Source of the DNA: Clostridiales bacterium
GTDB lineage: Bacteria > Bacillota > Clostridia > Saccharofermentanales > Saccharofermentanaceae
Direction: 5' to 3'
NCBI GenBank assembly: GCA_017620475.1
Contig: JAFZQI010000010.1
Coordinates: forward strand, 1 to 58,575
DNA: 58,575 nt
Part shown: in pieces, positions 18,754-27,429 of the stretch
Layout: every line of letters starts with the position of its first letter
How positions within the stretch are numbered: the stretch's first letter is position 1
The notes under the pieces: model-generated
Told to the model about the DNA's origin: nothing
The model's input: only the letters and a program-made list of their open reading frames with translations
Databases searched by the model: none
Translations under genes and position numbers: made by a program

Positions 18754-18828
18754 CACTTTTTCGAGAAAAATCTCAACGATTTTGCAAAATTCGTCGTTTT
18801 TCGCCGTTTTTCTCTTCTATTTACCGTT

Positions 18829-18862
18829 CGAAAAGCACTTTTTATCTTTACCTGTGCTTTTC
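18829..18862. repeat. inverted pair of CGAAAAGCACT word after padR
   Basis: GAAAAGCAC at 18830-18838 and GTGCTTTTC at 18854-18862 form a perfect 9-base inverted repeat with a 15-base spacer. The structure starts 13 bases after the padR stop and may act as a weak terminator; the T run is short. It is one of the inverted-pair forms of the window-wide word. Confidence 0.7.
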
Positions 18863-18874
18863 ACTTGGAATCCA

Positions 18875-19480
18875 TTATACCCTAAGAAGCATCGTTTTGG
18901 CCTCTTTGCACCACTTCAGATACGCCTCGTAGGACGCGACCCCGAAGGATACGGTCAGATAGAAGTACACGTGATCTTTCTCGTGCAGTACTTTTTCCAG
19001 ATTCGCCTTATATAGCTTAAGAAGTGCCAGGCTTTCTTTTATTTCCGCTTCAAAAGCACTGATGCTTTTTACGGTGATCTCTTTTTCCACGTTCCCGCCG
19101 AAAAAGAGTTTCAGCAATGTCTCGTATTTTAGATCGTTCACAGCCATACTGTCTTCGAGCCATTCGCGAAGTTCCTTCTTCCCGGCATCGGTGATGCGGT
19201 AGAAGATCTTCTCCCGCCCGCCTCTCGCGATTCCGGGCAGGGACGGTTCTTCGGCATCGCGTTTCTCTGTTGACATATCTTTCGCCGCAGAGGCTGCGGA
19301 AATCCGCTTCACCATCCCGGCTTCCTCCATGGCGGCCAGCGCCGGGTAGATGCTACCGAAGCTCCCCTTCCAGAAGAAACGGATCTGTTCATCGATCTTC
19401 TTCTTGATGTCGTATCCCGACAAATCTTCATGGGAAAGAAGTCCCAGTATCACCATATCGATTTTTCTATCTTTTGCCAT
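18875..19480 (-). CDS. PadR-family transcriptional regulator
   Basis: Winged-helix regulator of the PadR family, 201 residues, with the longer C-terminal dimerisation helix of the Vir-like type. The N-terminus has VILGLLSHEDLSGYDIKKKID, followed by GSIYPALAAMEEAGMVKR, the recognition-helix and wing region of PadR. A charged insertion (about residues 62-82) lengthens the wing. ATG has AGGAG upstream. It follows the 4Fe-4S protein gene by about 70 bases on the same strand, and the palindromes before that gene are likely its operators, which would give autoregulation. Confidence 0.9.
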   Translation of the reverse strand: MAKDRKIDMVILGLLSHEDLSGYDIKKKIDEQIRFFWKGSFGSIYPALAAMEEAGMVKRISAASAAKDMSTEKRDAEEPSLPGIARGGREKIFYRITDAGKKELREWLEDSMAVNDLKYETLLKLFFGGNVEKEITVKSISAFEAEIKESLALLKLYKANLEKVLHEKDHVYFYLTVSFGVASYEAYLKWCKEAKTMLLRV

Positions 19481-19549
19481 TTTTCCCGCTCCTTTCTGAG
19501 CACCGCGCGCCGTCTCACGTTATTTCCATATCGCACACGCTCTCGACGT

Positions 19550-20296
19550 TCAGTGCTTTTCGCGACGCCAGAGAAATGCATATTTCACTGCACCCTTCGG
19601 ACATCCGTCCACGCACGCGCCGCAGTTAATGCACTCGGTGCATGTTCCCGTCTTTCCCGCCTGCACCATCTTCAGCACATCCAGTCCCATCGGACAGGCT
19701 TGACTGCACTTCTTACAGGATACACAGTTCGTCTTGTCGGATGCAATATGCAGCTGCGGCAGATGAAGGATCCTTCCGAGCGTACCGCCGATCACCATGA
19801 ACGGCGCCATCCAGCAGATATAATGGCAGGCCGCGCGGCGTCCGTGAAGAAGTGCCGGCAGCACCAGAAGGAGCATGACGCCGTAGTAAATGATGTACGC
19901 ACCGATTTCTGCGATCGAGATCCCGTGGTCGGTCATATAAAAGGGATTCACTGTCACGCCGTTTTTGCCGAGGACAAAGGCGGTAAACACCCCGGCGATC
20001 CACAGCACCCAGATCACATACTTGATGTTATTCCGCCACCCCTGCTTCGCCGGCGTGTCTTTGATACGCATCGCGCATTCCTGTAGGCCTCCGGCCGGGC
20101 AGAGATACCCGCACCAGGCACGCCCGAAGAATATGGAGAACAGAAGCATCGCGCAGAACACGATGAAGCTCCCGTTGATCACGTGCTGCGAAGCCGCCAT
20201 GATGATCAGGTACGGGGAAAAATACCACATCGTGATCGGGAAAAGAAGGAAAGAAATAAAAAGCGCCGTTCTTCTGATTTTCTGTCTAGTCGTCAT
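19550..20296 (-). CDS. NapH/CcoG-like membrane protein with two 4Fe-4S motifs
   Basis: Predicted membrane electron-transfer protein of the NapH/NosR/CcoG group, 248 residues. It has about four to five membrane segments. The FGRAWCGYLCPAGG motif near residue 60 matches the CxxxCP element of this group. The C-terminal ferredoxin-type part has SCKKCSQACPMG and CTECINCGACVDGCPKG, ligands for two 4Fe-4S clusters. Electron partners are unknown. Start MTTRQKIRR has GAGGACAGG upstream. The last codons and stop read EKH-stop in GAAAAGCACTGA, so the window-wide word overlaps the stop codon. Confidence 0.85.
   Translation of the reverse strand: MTTRQKIRRTALFISFLLFPITMWYFSPYLIIMAASQHVINGSFIVFCAMLLFSIFFGRAWCGYLCPAGGLQECAMRIKDTPAKQGWRNNIKYVIWVLWIAGVFTAFVLGKNGVTVNPFYMTDHGISIAEIGAYIIYYGVMLLLVLPALLHGRRAACHYICWMAPFMVIGGTLGRILHLPQLHIASDKTNCVSCKKCSQACPMGLDVLKMVQAGKTGTCTECINCGACVDGCPKGAVKYAFLWRREKH
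19552..19562 (-). repeat. CGAAAAGCACT word overlapping a stop codon
   Basis: An 11-base copy of the word lies in the last codons of the 4Fe-4S protein gene; its final bases enter the TGA stop. Confidence 0.7.
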
Positions 20297-20313
20297 ATCC
20301 TGTCCTCGCATTT

Positions 20314-20343
20314 ATATCAATTTGATATATCATTTTGATATAT
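20314..20343. promoter_or_regulatory. candidate PadR operator, two overlapping palindromes
   Basis: Two perfect dyads lie in tandem and share four bases: ATATCAATTTGATAT at 20314-20328 (7-base arms around one base) and ATATATCATTTTGATATAT at 20325-20343 (8-base arms around three). The second overlaps the -10 of the promoter at 20342-20370 and the first lies between promoter and start codon. The nearest regulator is the PadR gene in the same operon, so PadR repression is the simplest reading. Confidence 0.72.
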
Positions 20344-20370
20344 TTTACTCCGCGAAAAGCATGGTGTCAA
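20342..20370 (-). promoter_or_regulatory. sigma-70 promoter for 4Fe-4S/padR operon
   Basis: On the minus strand, TTGACA at 20370-20365, 17-base spacer, TAAAAT at 20347-20342. The palindromic operators begin at the -10. Confidence 0.75.
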
Positions 20371-20408
20371 TTACTTCGTATTCTTATTTGTCTGTGTGGA
20401 TATTGTCG

Positions 20409-21644
20409 TTACTTATTACAGGCCCTCTTACTGACCTTCTGATATGAAAGTTCCAGAAGCCCGATGTTGAGGCTGGCAAACAAAAGCAGATAAAACGGCA
20501 TGATCGCGATTCCGAGAGCCTGCTGGAGAAGACCAAACACCATCGGCATGAAGGTGCTGCCCACATAAGCAGAAGCCATCTGCAGACCGATCACCGGTGC
20601 ACTGAACCGCTTTCCGAAATTCTCCGGCGCCATATGCTGGATCGCAGGGTACACGGGACCCATGCCTGTACCGACAACAATGAAACCCGCGACCGCCACC
20701 GCGTAATGCGGGATCGGAAGCAGAAGAAGCACAATGCCCAGAAGTTCGACCGCAATACCTAAGCGGATAAGGAGCCGGTCGCCGAGACGGTTGGAAACAA
20801 AACCGGCAATCACTCTGCCGAGCATAAGGCCAAAAAAGATCAGTGAGCCGAACGAAGCAATCGTCTCTTCACTCAGACCGGACTTAGTCCCGGCAAAATA
20901 GCTCGGCGTCCATAAAAAACATGTCGCCTCACCGGCGCAGTAAGCATAAAATGCAACCAGGGTCAGAACCACGCCCGGAACACGAAGTGCTTCGAGAAGA
21001 CCCGCCGAATCACCTACGCCCTGTCTCTCCCCCTTTGAGTCAGGATCACCCGACACCGAAACCGTGTCCGAAGAACCTGCACCCGAAGTGTTTTCATTCT
21101 CCGCGTGCGTCCATAACGGGAAGGAAAGAAATACCACAAGCAGGATCCCCGCCTGGATATACGCCGTCCAGCGGTAGCCCTCATTCCACCGCGCCATCCG
21201 AAGCGCAAGCGACATGATGTAGGGACTGATGACCGCGCCGACGCCGTAAAAACAGTGCAGGAAATTCATGACCGAGCCGGAATAATGATTCGCCACATAA
21301 TGATTGACTGCCGAATCGATCGAGCCCGCGCCGAGTCCATATGGTACGGCAAAAACAAAGAGCATGGCATAACTCCCCGACACCGAGAATCCGAAAAGCC
21401 CGAGGATCGTCAGGAAAATCGACACCGCCACGATCCATTTGACATGAAATCGCCGGATCAGAGACGGGCTAAAAAGTGCCGAAAGGATCGTCATGAAACA
21501 GATGGTCATGGAAACATATCCCGCGTAGGAAGAGGGCACACCGAAGACGACCTGCATGGTCGGCCAGCCGGATCCAAGAAGCGAATCCGGAAGCCCGAGG
21601 CTGATGAATATCAGGTAGATGACCGCAATAAGTAGTGATCCCAT
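20409..21644 (-). CDS. MFS transporter, FucP/sugar-cation-like
   Basis: A 411-residue major facilitator carrier with 12 predicted membrane segments in two halves separated by a polar loop (about residues 180-210, rich in Ser/Gly/Asp). The N-terminal LGLPDSLLGSGWP and the VPYGLGAGSIDSAVNHYVA region resemble the fucose permease-type branch. The substrate cannot be read from the sequence. It starts 95 bases after the HAD-GNAT gene and may be co-transcribed with it. Confidence 0.85.
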   Translation of the reverse strand: MGSLLIAVIYLIFISLGLPDSLLGSGWPTMQVVFGVPSSYAGYVSMTICFMTILSALFSPSLIRRFHVKWIVAVSIFLTILGLFGFSVSGSYAMLFVFAVPYGLGAGSIDSAVNHYVANHYSGSVMNFLHCFYGVGAVISPYIMSLALRMARWNEGYRWTAYIQAGILLVVFLSFPLWTHAENENTSGAGSSDTVSVSGDPDSKGERQGVGDSAGLLEALRVPGVVLTLVAFYAYCAGEATCFLWTPSYFAGTKSGLSEETIASFGSLIFFGLMLGRVIAGFVSNRLGDRLLIRLGIAVELLGIVLLLLPIPHYAVAVAGFIVVGTGMGPVYPAIQHMAPENFGKRFSAPVIGLQMASAYVGSTFMPMVFGLLQQALGIAIMPFYLLLFASLNIGLLELSYQKVSKRACNK

Positions 21645-21738
21645 TTCTGCCCCTTTCGGCTTATCTTTGCCGGGAATTAACTTTGCCGGCGCTTCCTTCC
21701 GAAAAGAACTTGTGTCCCGTGCCTGTAGGGCACCCGCG

Positions 21739-22884
21739 TTACAGTTCTTTTTCCATCATAAAATCATCGCAGATGAAGCCCTCTCCGATATCGGTCTTCT
21801 TCTCTTCGATGATACGGAATCCGCGTCGGAGATACACACGCAACGGCACATAGTTGCGCTTATTGACGTAGAGGCGAAGCTTCTTCTTGCCGAGATCACG
21901 GGCCACACGTTCCGCCTCATCGAAAAGCACTACGCTTCGTCTTTGTCCGCGGAACGGTTTCATGAGATAAAGCTTAGACAGAAGAAGCGCATCGTCATCT
22001 TCCGGGACAACGCCCATATAGCCGATCGGCGTGTCACCGAGGACCAGAAGGAAATATTGGTAGTGCTGCTCCACGATCGCTTTATCGATCGCCTGGAGGC
22101 TCTGGTATTTGTTGACCATGTAGTTGATCTGTTCCTGCGTGATGATCTTCGGGAAATGTTCATTCCAGATGATCTCCGCAAGTGAAGCAACCGCCATTTT
22201 TCTTGTGGGGTTGGTAACAGGAAGGAGTTTGACTTCCGAAAGCTGCGTAATGATCTTCGGCACTTCCGAGAGTGACTTGACCACGACGTCCGCGGCGCTG
22301 ACATTCTGCCCTCCGGAAGTGGGATTGTCGTAGCCGATCGTATACATCCCGGCCATGCGTCCTGCCTGAACTCCGGCCGTACTATCTTCGATGACAAGAC
22401 ATCTTTCCGGATCGATATCCAGACGCGTCGCGGCCAGAAGGAAGATGTCCGGCATGGGTTTGCCGTTTTGCACTTCATCGGCGGTTGCAAAGACTTCCAC
22501 ATAGGGCCAGAGATTCAGATGGTCAAAGACTGCCTCAACGAAGTCCTGTCTCGAAGAGGAAGCCACCGCAATATGGATGCCTTTCTCATGGCAGAATTCC
22601 AGAAGTTCCGTCAGACCCTCGGATCTCTCCAGTCCCGAGTCCGCAAGTCCGGCGACATTCTTTTTCCACTGCAGTTCGATCAGATCTTCAACCGAGGCCG
22701 CGATATCATACTTGGCCTTCATGGCCGTCCACATATCTTTGGGGCTTCGTCCGACGAAAGGACGAATGGCTTCGTAAGCTCCCTTGGCACCATAGCTTTC
22801 AAGGATCGAAGTCGTCGTTAGATCGTGGTACGGTTCGCTGTCAAAAAGCACGCCGTCCATATCGAAAATCACTGCAGATATCAT
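21739..22884 (-). CDS. HAD-family phosphatase fused to GNAT acetyltransferase
   Basis: A 381-residue two-domain protein. Residues 1-220 form a HAD subfamily IA hydrolase close to beta-phosphoglucomutase: DMDGVLFDSEP (motif I), ASSSRQDFVEAV (motif II), NGKPMPDIFL and VIEDSTAGVQAGRMAGM. Residues 230-381 form a GNAT domain with YLMKPFRGQRRSVVLFDEAE as acetyl-CoA loop and LYVNKRNYVPLRVYLRRGF near the end. The acetyl-CoA loop is degenerate (RGQRRS in place of RGxGxG). The gene starts 13 bases after purF with AAGGAGAAGG. Joint function unknown; metabolite repair by dephosphorylation plus acetylation is speculation. Confidence 0.85.
   Translation of the reverse strand: MISAVIFDMDGVLFDSEPYHDLTTTSILESYGAKGAYEAIRPFVGRSPKDMWTAMKAKYDIAASVEDLIELQWKKNVAGLADSGLERSEGLTELLEFCHEKGIHIAVASSSRQDFVEAVFDHLNLWPYVEVFATADEVQNGKPMPDIFLLAATRLDIDPERCLVIEDSTAGVQAGRMAGMYTIGYDNPTSGGQNVSAADVVVKSLSEVPKIITQLSEVKLLPVTNPTRKMAVASLAEIIWNEHFPKIITQEQINYMVNKYQSLQAIDKAIVEQHYQYFLLVLGDTPIGYMGVVPEDDDALLLSKLYLMKPFRGQRRSVVLFDEAERVARDLGKKKLRLYVNKRNYVPLRVYLRRGFRIIEEKKTDIGEGFICDDFMMEKEL
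21921..21931 (+). repeat. CGAAAAGCACT word inside HAD-GNAT gene
   Basis: One 11-base copy within the GNAT-coding part. Confidence 0.6.
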
Positions 22885-22897
22885 GTCCTTCTCCTTT

Positions 22898-24292
22898 TTA
22901 CGGCTGCATCATGTCGATGCCGGTCTCTGCATTCGGATAATTTCCTGTGAAACATGCATCACAGAATGCATGGGTCGTATCGCCGATCAGATCTCCCAGT
23001 GAATCCACTTCAAGATACCCGAGCGAATCCGCACCCAGGATCTCACAGATCTCCGGGATCGTATGCTGGCAGGCGATCAGCATGTCACAGCTGGGTACGT
23101 CTGTTCCATAATAACATGGCGAAATAAAAGGCGGGGAACTGATTCGTACATGGACTTCCGTCGCGCCGGATTCTCTCAGCATTCTTACGATCTTCGCCAT
23201 AGTCGTGCCCCGCACGATCGAATCATCGATCAATACGACACGCTTTCCCTTGACTGCCGTGGAGACGGGATTCAGCTTGATGCGAACTGCTTCCTGTCGC
23301 TGATCCTGCTGGGGTTTGATAAAGGTCCGTCCTACATAGGTGTTTTTCATGAACCCGCGAACAACCGGAAGTCCCGCTTCTTCTCCAAATCCACTGGCAG
23401 CGTCGAGTCCGGATTCCGGAACGCCTATGACCACATCTGCTTCAACCGGGTGCTGGCGGCAAAGGAGCCGTCCCGCCTGAAGCCGTGCTTCATAGACGCT
23501 CTTTCCATCGATGAAGCTGTCCGGACGGGCAAAGTAGATATATTCGAATATGCACATCTTGCAGATGCCGCGGCAATGGGTTTTGATAGAACGAACGCCC
23601 TTCTCATCGCAGACGATGATCTCACCTGGTTCCACATCTCTTTCAAACTTCGCGCCGACGGCGTCGAGTGCACAGGTCTCGGAGGCAAACACATAGGACT
23701 CTCCGATCCGGCCCATGCAAAGTGGTTTAAATCCATATGGATCGCGGGCCGCGATCAGTTTCTTCGGGCTCATGACCAGAAGCGCATATCCGCCCTGGAT
23801 CTGTTTCATGGTCTCCTCAACTGCCGCTTCGACCGAAGGAGTGCGTGTGCGCTCTTTCGCGACAAGATAGGCTATGATTTCAGAGTCGACTGTCGTCTGG
23901 AAGAATGCACCCTGCTCTTCCAGTTCTTTTCGAAGGGAAATCGCATTAGTAAGGTTTCCGTTATGGGCAAGAGAGAGGGTTCCTTTGACATACTGTGTGA
24001 CCAGCGGCTGGGTGTTGCTGAGAACACTGGCACCGGTGGTGGAGTAGCGGACATGGCCGATCGCGATCGTGCCTTCCAGGGAATCGATGACATCGTGTGT
24101 GAATACTTCACTGACCAGCCCCATATTCTTCTGGCAGCGGATCCATCCGTCATTATTGATTGCGATGCCGCAGCTTTCCTGTCCTCTATGCTGCAGTGCA
24201 AAAAGACCGTAGTACATCAGAGGAGCGATCTTCATTCCTTCGCGGTCGAAAATCCCGAAAACTCCGCATTCTTCATGGCGTGAACCGATCAA
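22898..24292 (-). CDS. purF: amidophosphoribosyltransferase
   Basis: First step of de novo purine synthesis: glutamine plus PRPP to phosphoribosylamine. The 464-residue protein has a short propeptide before ECGVFGIFD, whose Cys would be the N-terminal nucleophile after processing. The GATase part continues with LFALQHRGQESCGIA and GHVRYSTTG. The phosphoribosyltransferase part has VVLIDDSIVRGTT, the PRPP motif. Cysteines in CIFEYIYFARPDS, SPCYYG and FCDACFTGNYP fit the Fe-S containing Bacillus-type enzyme. The start is TTG, with AGGTGA upstream. It stands without other pur genes here. Confidence 0.96.
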   Translation of the reverse strand: MIGSRHEECGVFGIFDREGMKIAPLMYYGLFALQHRGQESCGIAINNDGWIRCQKNMGLVSEVFTHDVIDSLEGTIAIGHVRYSTTGASVLSNTQPLVTQYVKGTLSLAHNGNLTNAISLRKELEEQGAFFQTTVDSEIIAYLVAKERTRTPSVEAAVEETMKQIQGGYALLVMSPKKLIAARDPYGFKPLCMGRIGESYVFASETCALDAVGAKFERDVEPGEIIVCDEKGVRSIKTHCRGICKMCIFEYIYFARPDSFIDGKSVYEARLQAGRLLCRQHPVEADVVIGVPESGLDAASGFGEEAGLPVVRGFMKNTYVGRTFIKPQQDQRQEAVRIKLNPVSTAVKGKRVVLIDDSIVRGTTMAKIVRMLRESGATEVHVRISSPPFISPCYYGTDVPSCDMLIACQHTIPEICEILGADSLGYLEVDSLGDLIGDTTHAFCDACFTGNYPNAETGIDMMQP

Positions 24293-24322
24293 GCGACATC
24301 ACCTGCTTTCTATTTCGAGAAC

Positions 24323-24352
24323 ATTGTATTTGATACCTAAATTTTCTGTCAA
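24323..24352 (-). promoter_or_regulatory. sigma-70 promoter for purF
   Basis: On the minus strand, TTGACA at 24352-24347, 18-base spacer, TACAAT at 24328-24323, about 30 bases before the purF start. No purine riboswitch fold was recognised in the short leader. Confidence 0.7.
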
Positions 24353-24371
24353 TGCGATATACTTATAAGAA

Positions 24372-25319
24372 ATGAATGAAATGAGGCTTCTTTTCGTGGA
24401 ACCTTCCCTATCTGACAATGGATGCGGTTTATCTGATCGTTCTTTCTATGAACGATGCGTTCTCTGTCCCCGTGCTTGCGGTGCGGACCGTCTTTCCGGG
24501 AAACGGGGCTTCTGCGGCATGACAAGCGAACTCCGTATTGCCCGTGTCGGTCTTCACATGTGGGAAGAACCTTGTCTTTCCGGAACGCGCGGATCCGGAA
24601 CGATTTTCTTTACGGGATGTAATCTCGGATGCCGATTCTGCCAGAATCACGATATCAGCCGGCGCATTCTTCCCGGGCGTGTCTTTTCGATTTCCGAGCT
24701 GGTGCAAGCCATGCTGGACCTTCAGGAGAAAGGCGCACATAACATTAATTTCGTTACCGGAACACACTACGTTCCCCACATTATTGAGGGCGTCCGTCTT
24801 GCGCGGGCTTCCGGTCTTACGATCCCGACGCTTTATAACTGTGGCGGCTATGAGTCAGTAGATACCATGCGCGCTCTGGAAGGCACCATCGACATCTATC
24901 TTCCGGACATGAAATTCTTCTCCGGTGAGATCAGCAAAAAGTTTGCAAATGTTACCGACTATTTCGAAAAAGCGAAAGACGCTCTGGAAGAGATGGTCCG
25001 TCAATGTCCGGAGCAGATCATGGATCAGGAAGGTATGATGAAAAGGGGGGTGATCGTCCGTCATCTCATGCTGCCTGGGCTTCTTTTCGATACCAAACAC
25101 ATCCTCGACTATCTTTGTGAGGCCTACGGGAACCGGATCACCATCAGTCTGATGAATCAATATACCCCCATGCCTGACGCCCCTGCTGAACTCGCGTCTC
25201 CGCTTTCACCGAAGCACTATGACTCTATGGTCAATTATCTTTCCATACTCGGTCAGGAGAATGCATACACGCAGGAGGGCGGCACCGTCAGCAGCAGTTT
25301 TATACCCGACTTTCAGTAG
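24372..25319 (+). CDS. radical SAM protein, PflX-like (pyruvate-formate-lyase activase homologue)
   Basis: Predicted radical SAM enzyme of 315 residues. The cluster motif CNLGCRFC lies at residues 83-90, in the CX3CX2C spacing. An N-terminal cysteine set (C29, C32, C36, C48 in CVLCPRACG...GFCG) and the LHMWEEPCLSGTRGSGTIFF segment are typical of the PflX/YjjW-like group, whose substrates are mostly unknown. The glycine-rich YNCGGYESVD and the late RHLMLPGLLFDT match this family. There is no clear ribosome site and the ATG lies only about 20 bases from the purF promoter region, so the message may be leaderless or the true start may be Met4. Confidence 0.85.
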   Translation: MNEMRLLFVEPSLSDNGCGLSDRSFYERCVLCPRACGADRLSGKRGFCGMTSELRIARVGLHMWEEPCLSGTRGSGTIFFTGCNLGCRFCQNHDISRRILPGRVFSISELVQAMLDLQEKGAHNINFVTGTHYVPHIIEGVRLARASGLTIPTLYNCGGYESVDTMRALEGTIDIYLPDMKFFSGEISKKFANVTDYFEKAKDALEEMVRQCPEQIMDQEGMMKRGVIVRHLMLPGLLFDTKHILDYLCEAYGNRITISLMNQYTPMPDAPAELASPLSPKHYDSMVNYLSILGQENAYTQEGGTVSSSFIPDFQ

Positions 25320-25488
25320 AAACGTCTCTGCGCCCGATCCGTGTTCACCTCAGGCGGTTGATTTGGCTGTATGGTTTTTCTCGGATATTTGCTATACTTG
25401 TGATGATGTGGCCGATAGATATGACGATGTGTGGCGATCGATCCATCACCACGGAAGTTGAAACCACTATCGGAAAGGAGTTATTGCC

Positions 25489-26442
25489 ATGGATGAAGAA
25501 ATCAAAGTCACCCTGCCTTTAACTCCGACCTACGACGATACTACGCCCATCATTTACAGTCAGCCGGTCAAGCAATTCTCCAAGCGTGCTCTTGACGGGG
25601 AAAACGAAGATGCGGATTTCGTTCCCGAAACCAGTATGCGTATCCGCTACAACAACCAGTTCCGCAGCTATGCGCCTCATAACCATCCGGCATTGGAGAT
25701 CTGTATTCCAATCGAAAATGAATACAAGTATGTGGTAGGAGGCAAATCCTATAACCTCATCCCCGGGGATATCTTCTTTCTGCCTCCGGAGATGACGCAT
25801 GAGATCGAATGCGAAAATGAAGGCTGCCGCTTTATCTATCTATTCGGTATCGATTTTCTAAAAGGACTGTATGACTTTACTTTCCTGACCGAATTCTTTA
25901 AAGAGCCCCGTGTCGTAAACGAAGCTACTTATCCGACGGTGTACGGGAAGATCTACGAGATCTTTATGGGGATCAATGATCAGTATTTCCTTTATGAAAA
26001 TATGGTTCTGGAGATGCCGATCTATTCCCGTCTTCTGAATATCTTCTCTCTTCTGGTCACGACGAATCCTCAGTTTAATCCGGTTCGCCTGGAAGACAGC
26101 CGGAGCGCGAGTAAATATGAGAAATTCAAATCTTTAATCAATCATATCAACGCGCATTTCATGGATGAAATCACGCTGGAATGGGCTGCGGACTTCGTCG
26201 GTTTTTCCAAGTACCATTTCGCCAGACTCTTCAAGGAATACACGGATGTTACCTTCTATGATTTCCTGCAGCATCGCCGTATGCAGGCGGCAAGAGTTCT
26301 TCTGACCGATACGGATAAGTCCATCACGGAGATCGCTTTTCAGTCCGGATTCAATAACCTGACCAGTTTCACCCGTTCTTTCAAAAACTCAACTGGAATG
26401 ACACCCTCACGTTATCGGGTCGTGCACGCCAACAAAGAGTAA
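25489..26442 (+). CDS. AraC-family regulator with cupin domain
   Basis: A 317-residue transcription factor. The N-terminal half is a cupin-type sensor (YAPHNHPALEICIPIE and NLIPGDIFFLPPEMTHEI). The C-terminal 100 residues hold two helix-turn-helix motifs, seen in EWAADFVGFSKYHFARLFKEYT and TEIAFQSGFNNLTSFTRSFKNSTGMTPSRYR. ATG has AGGAG upstream. It faces the sugar ABC importer operon across a shared terminator, so control of that importer is plausible. Confidence 0.93.
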   Translation: MDEEIKVTLPLTPTYDDTTPIIYSQPVKQFSKRALDGENEDADFVPETSMRIRYNNQFRSYAPHNHPALEICIPIENEYKYVVGGKSYNLIPGDIFFLPPEMTHEIECENEGCRFIYLFGIDFLKGLYDFTFLTEFFKEPRVVNEATYPTVYGKIYEIFMGINDQYFLYENMVLEMPIYSRLLNIFSLLVTTNPQFNPVRLEDSRSASKYEKFKSLINHINAHFMDEITLEWAADFVGFSKYHFARLFKEYTDVTFYDFLQHRRMQAARVLLTDTDKSITEIAFQSGFNNLTSFTRSFKNSTGMTPSRYRVVHANKE

Positions 26443-26483
26443 TACAGACTACCCGGAAGTGACATACTAAAACAAGTAAACAA

Positions 26484-26519
26484 AAAAGACTGCTCTCTGT
26501 GAGAGCAGTCTTTCTTTTG
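26484..26519. terminator. bidirectional terminator between araC and ABC operon
   Basis: AGACTGCTCTC pairs with GAGAGCAGTCT around a TGTG loop, flanked by an A run on the left and TTTCTTTTG on the right, so it can end both the plus-strand araC message and the minus-strand ABC operon. Confidence 0.9.
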
Positions 26520-26556
26520 TTTGCCTGAATCGATGTGATTCGGTCTGCTTTGGAAA

Positions 26557-27426
26557 TTAACCCTTAACGGAACCGAGTGCAACACCGCTGACGATGTACT
26601 TCGACAGGAGCAGGTAGATGATGATCAGCGGAAGTGCTGTCATGGAAAGACCAAGATACACGCATCCAAACTCTGTCTTATAAATATCACCGTTGAGCAA
26701 GGAAACCATGATAGGCATTGTGTAGCTCGAAGGCTTGTTCAAAAGGATCATAGGCAGGAAGTAGTTGTTCCAGGAACCTACGAAGGAGAAGATCGCCTGA
26801 GTAGCCATAGCCGGTTTCATGATCGGAAGTACGATCGTATTGAATGTACGGAACTCTCCGGCGCCGTCAATACGAGCGGATTCTACGATCTCCATGGAGA
26901 GCGCACCCTCCAGATACTGTTTCATAAAGAATACTGTCATCGGAGCAGCGATCGCCGGGAGGATGAGCATGAGACGGTTATTTACAAGATGCAACTGATA
27001 GCAGATTCTGTAGAAACCGATCATGGTAACTGTACCCGGAAGAGTCATGATACCGATTACCAATCCGAAGAATGCTTTCTTCAGCTTCCAGTCATATGCA
27101 TGAATAGCATAAGCGGTAAGGCAGGAGAAGTATACGGAAAGGCATGTAACCGATACGGAAATGATGGCAGAGTTCTTCATACCGACAGCAGCATTAAATG
27201 TCTTCAGCGTGCTGAGCTTCTTGATATTCTTACCAAGATTCTTGCCCGGGATCAGACTGACAGCATGTGCCATGATGTTCTCTGTGCTTCTCGTTGCGTT
27301 CATAAGCATGACCCAGAAAGGAGCGATACTCAGAATTGCCAGAATTGTACAGACGATGTAAATAACGGTTTTGAAAATAACGGAGTCTTTCGTCTTAGAC
27401 TTCATTGCTACTTCATTTGTTGCCAT
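26557..27426 (-). CDS. CUT1 sugar ABC transporter permease, MalG-like
   Basis: A 289-residue inner membrane permease with six predicted spans. The EAA loop EIVESARIDGAGEFRTFNTIVLPIMKP, which docks the ATPase, is present. Third gene of a binding protein-permease-permease group; no ATPase is encoded here, as is usual for CUT1 systems sharing MsmX-type ATPases. It starts 3 bases after the first permease. Likely oligosaccharide import; substrate unknown. Confidence 0.92.
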   Translation of the reverse strand: MATNEVAMKSKTKDSVIFKTVIYIVCTILAILSIAPFWVMLMNATRSTENIMAHAVSLIPGKNLGKNIKKLSTLKTFNAAVGMKNSAIISVSVTCLSVYFSCLTAYAIHAYDWKLKKAFFGLVIGIMTLPGTVTMIGFYRICYQLHLVNNRLMLILPAIAAPMTVFFMKQYLEGALSMEIVESARIDGAGEFRTFNTIVLPIMKPAMATQAIFSFVGSWNNYFLPMILLNKPSSYTMPIMVSLLNGDIYKTEFGCVYLGLSMTALPLIIIYLLLSKYIVSGVALGSVKG

Positions 27427-27429
27427 ACA

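Noticed and set aside
21720..21740. Possible hairpin GTGCC...GGCAC between MFS and HAD-GNAT genes
   Set aside because: Short stem with no T run; not a convincing terminator.
23063..24283. 406-residue plus-strand open frame opposite purF
   Set aside because: purF motifs are complete on the minus strand; the antisense frame has none.
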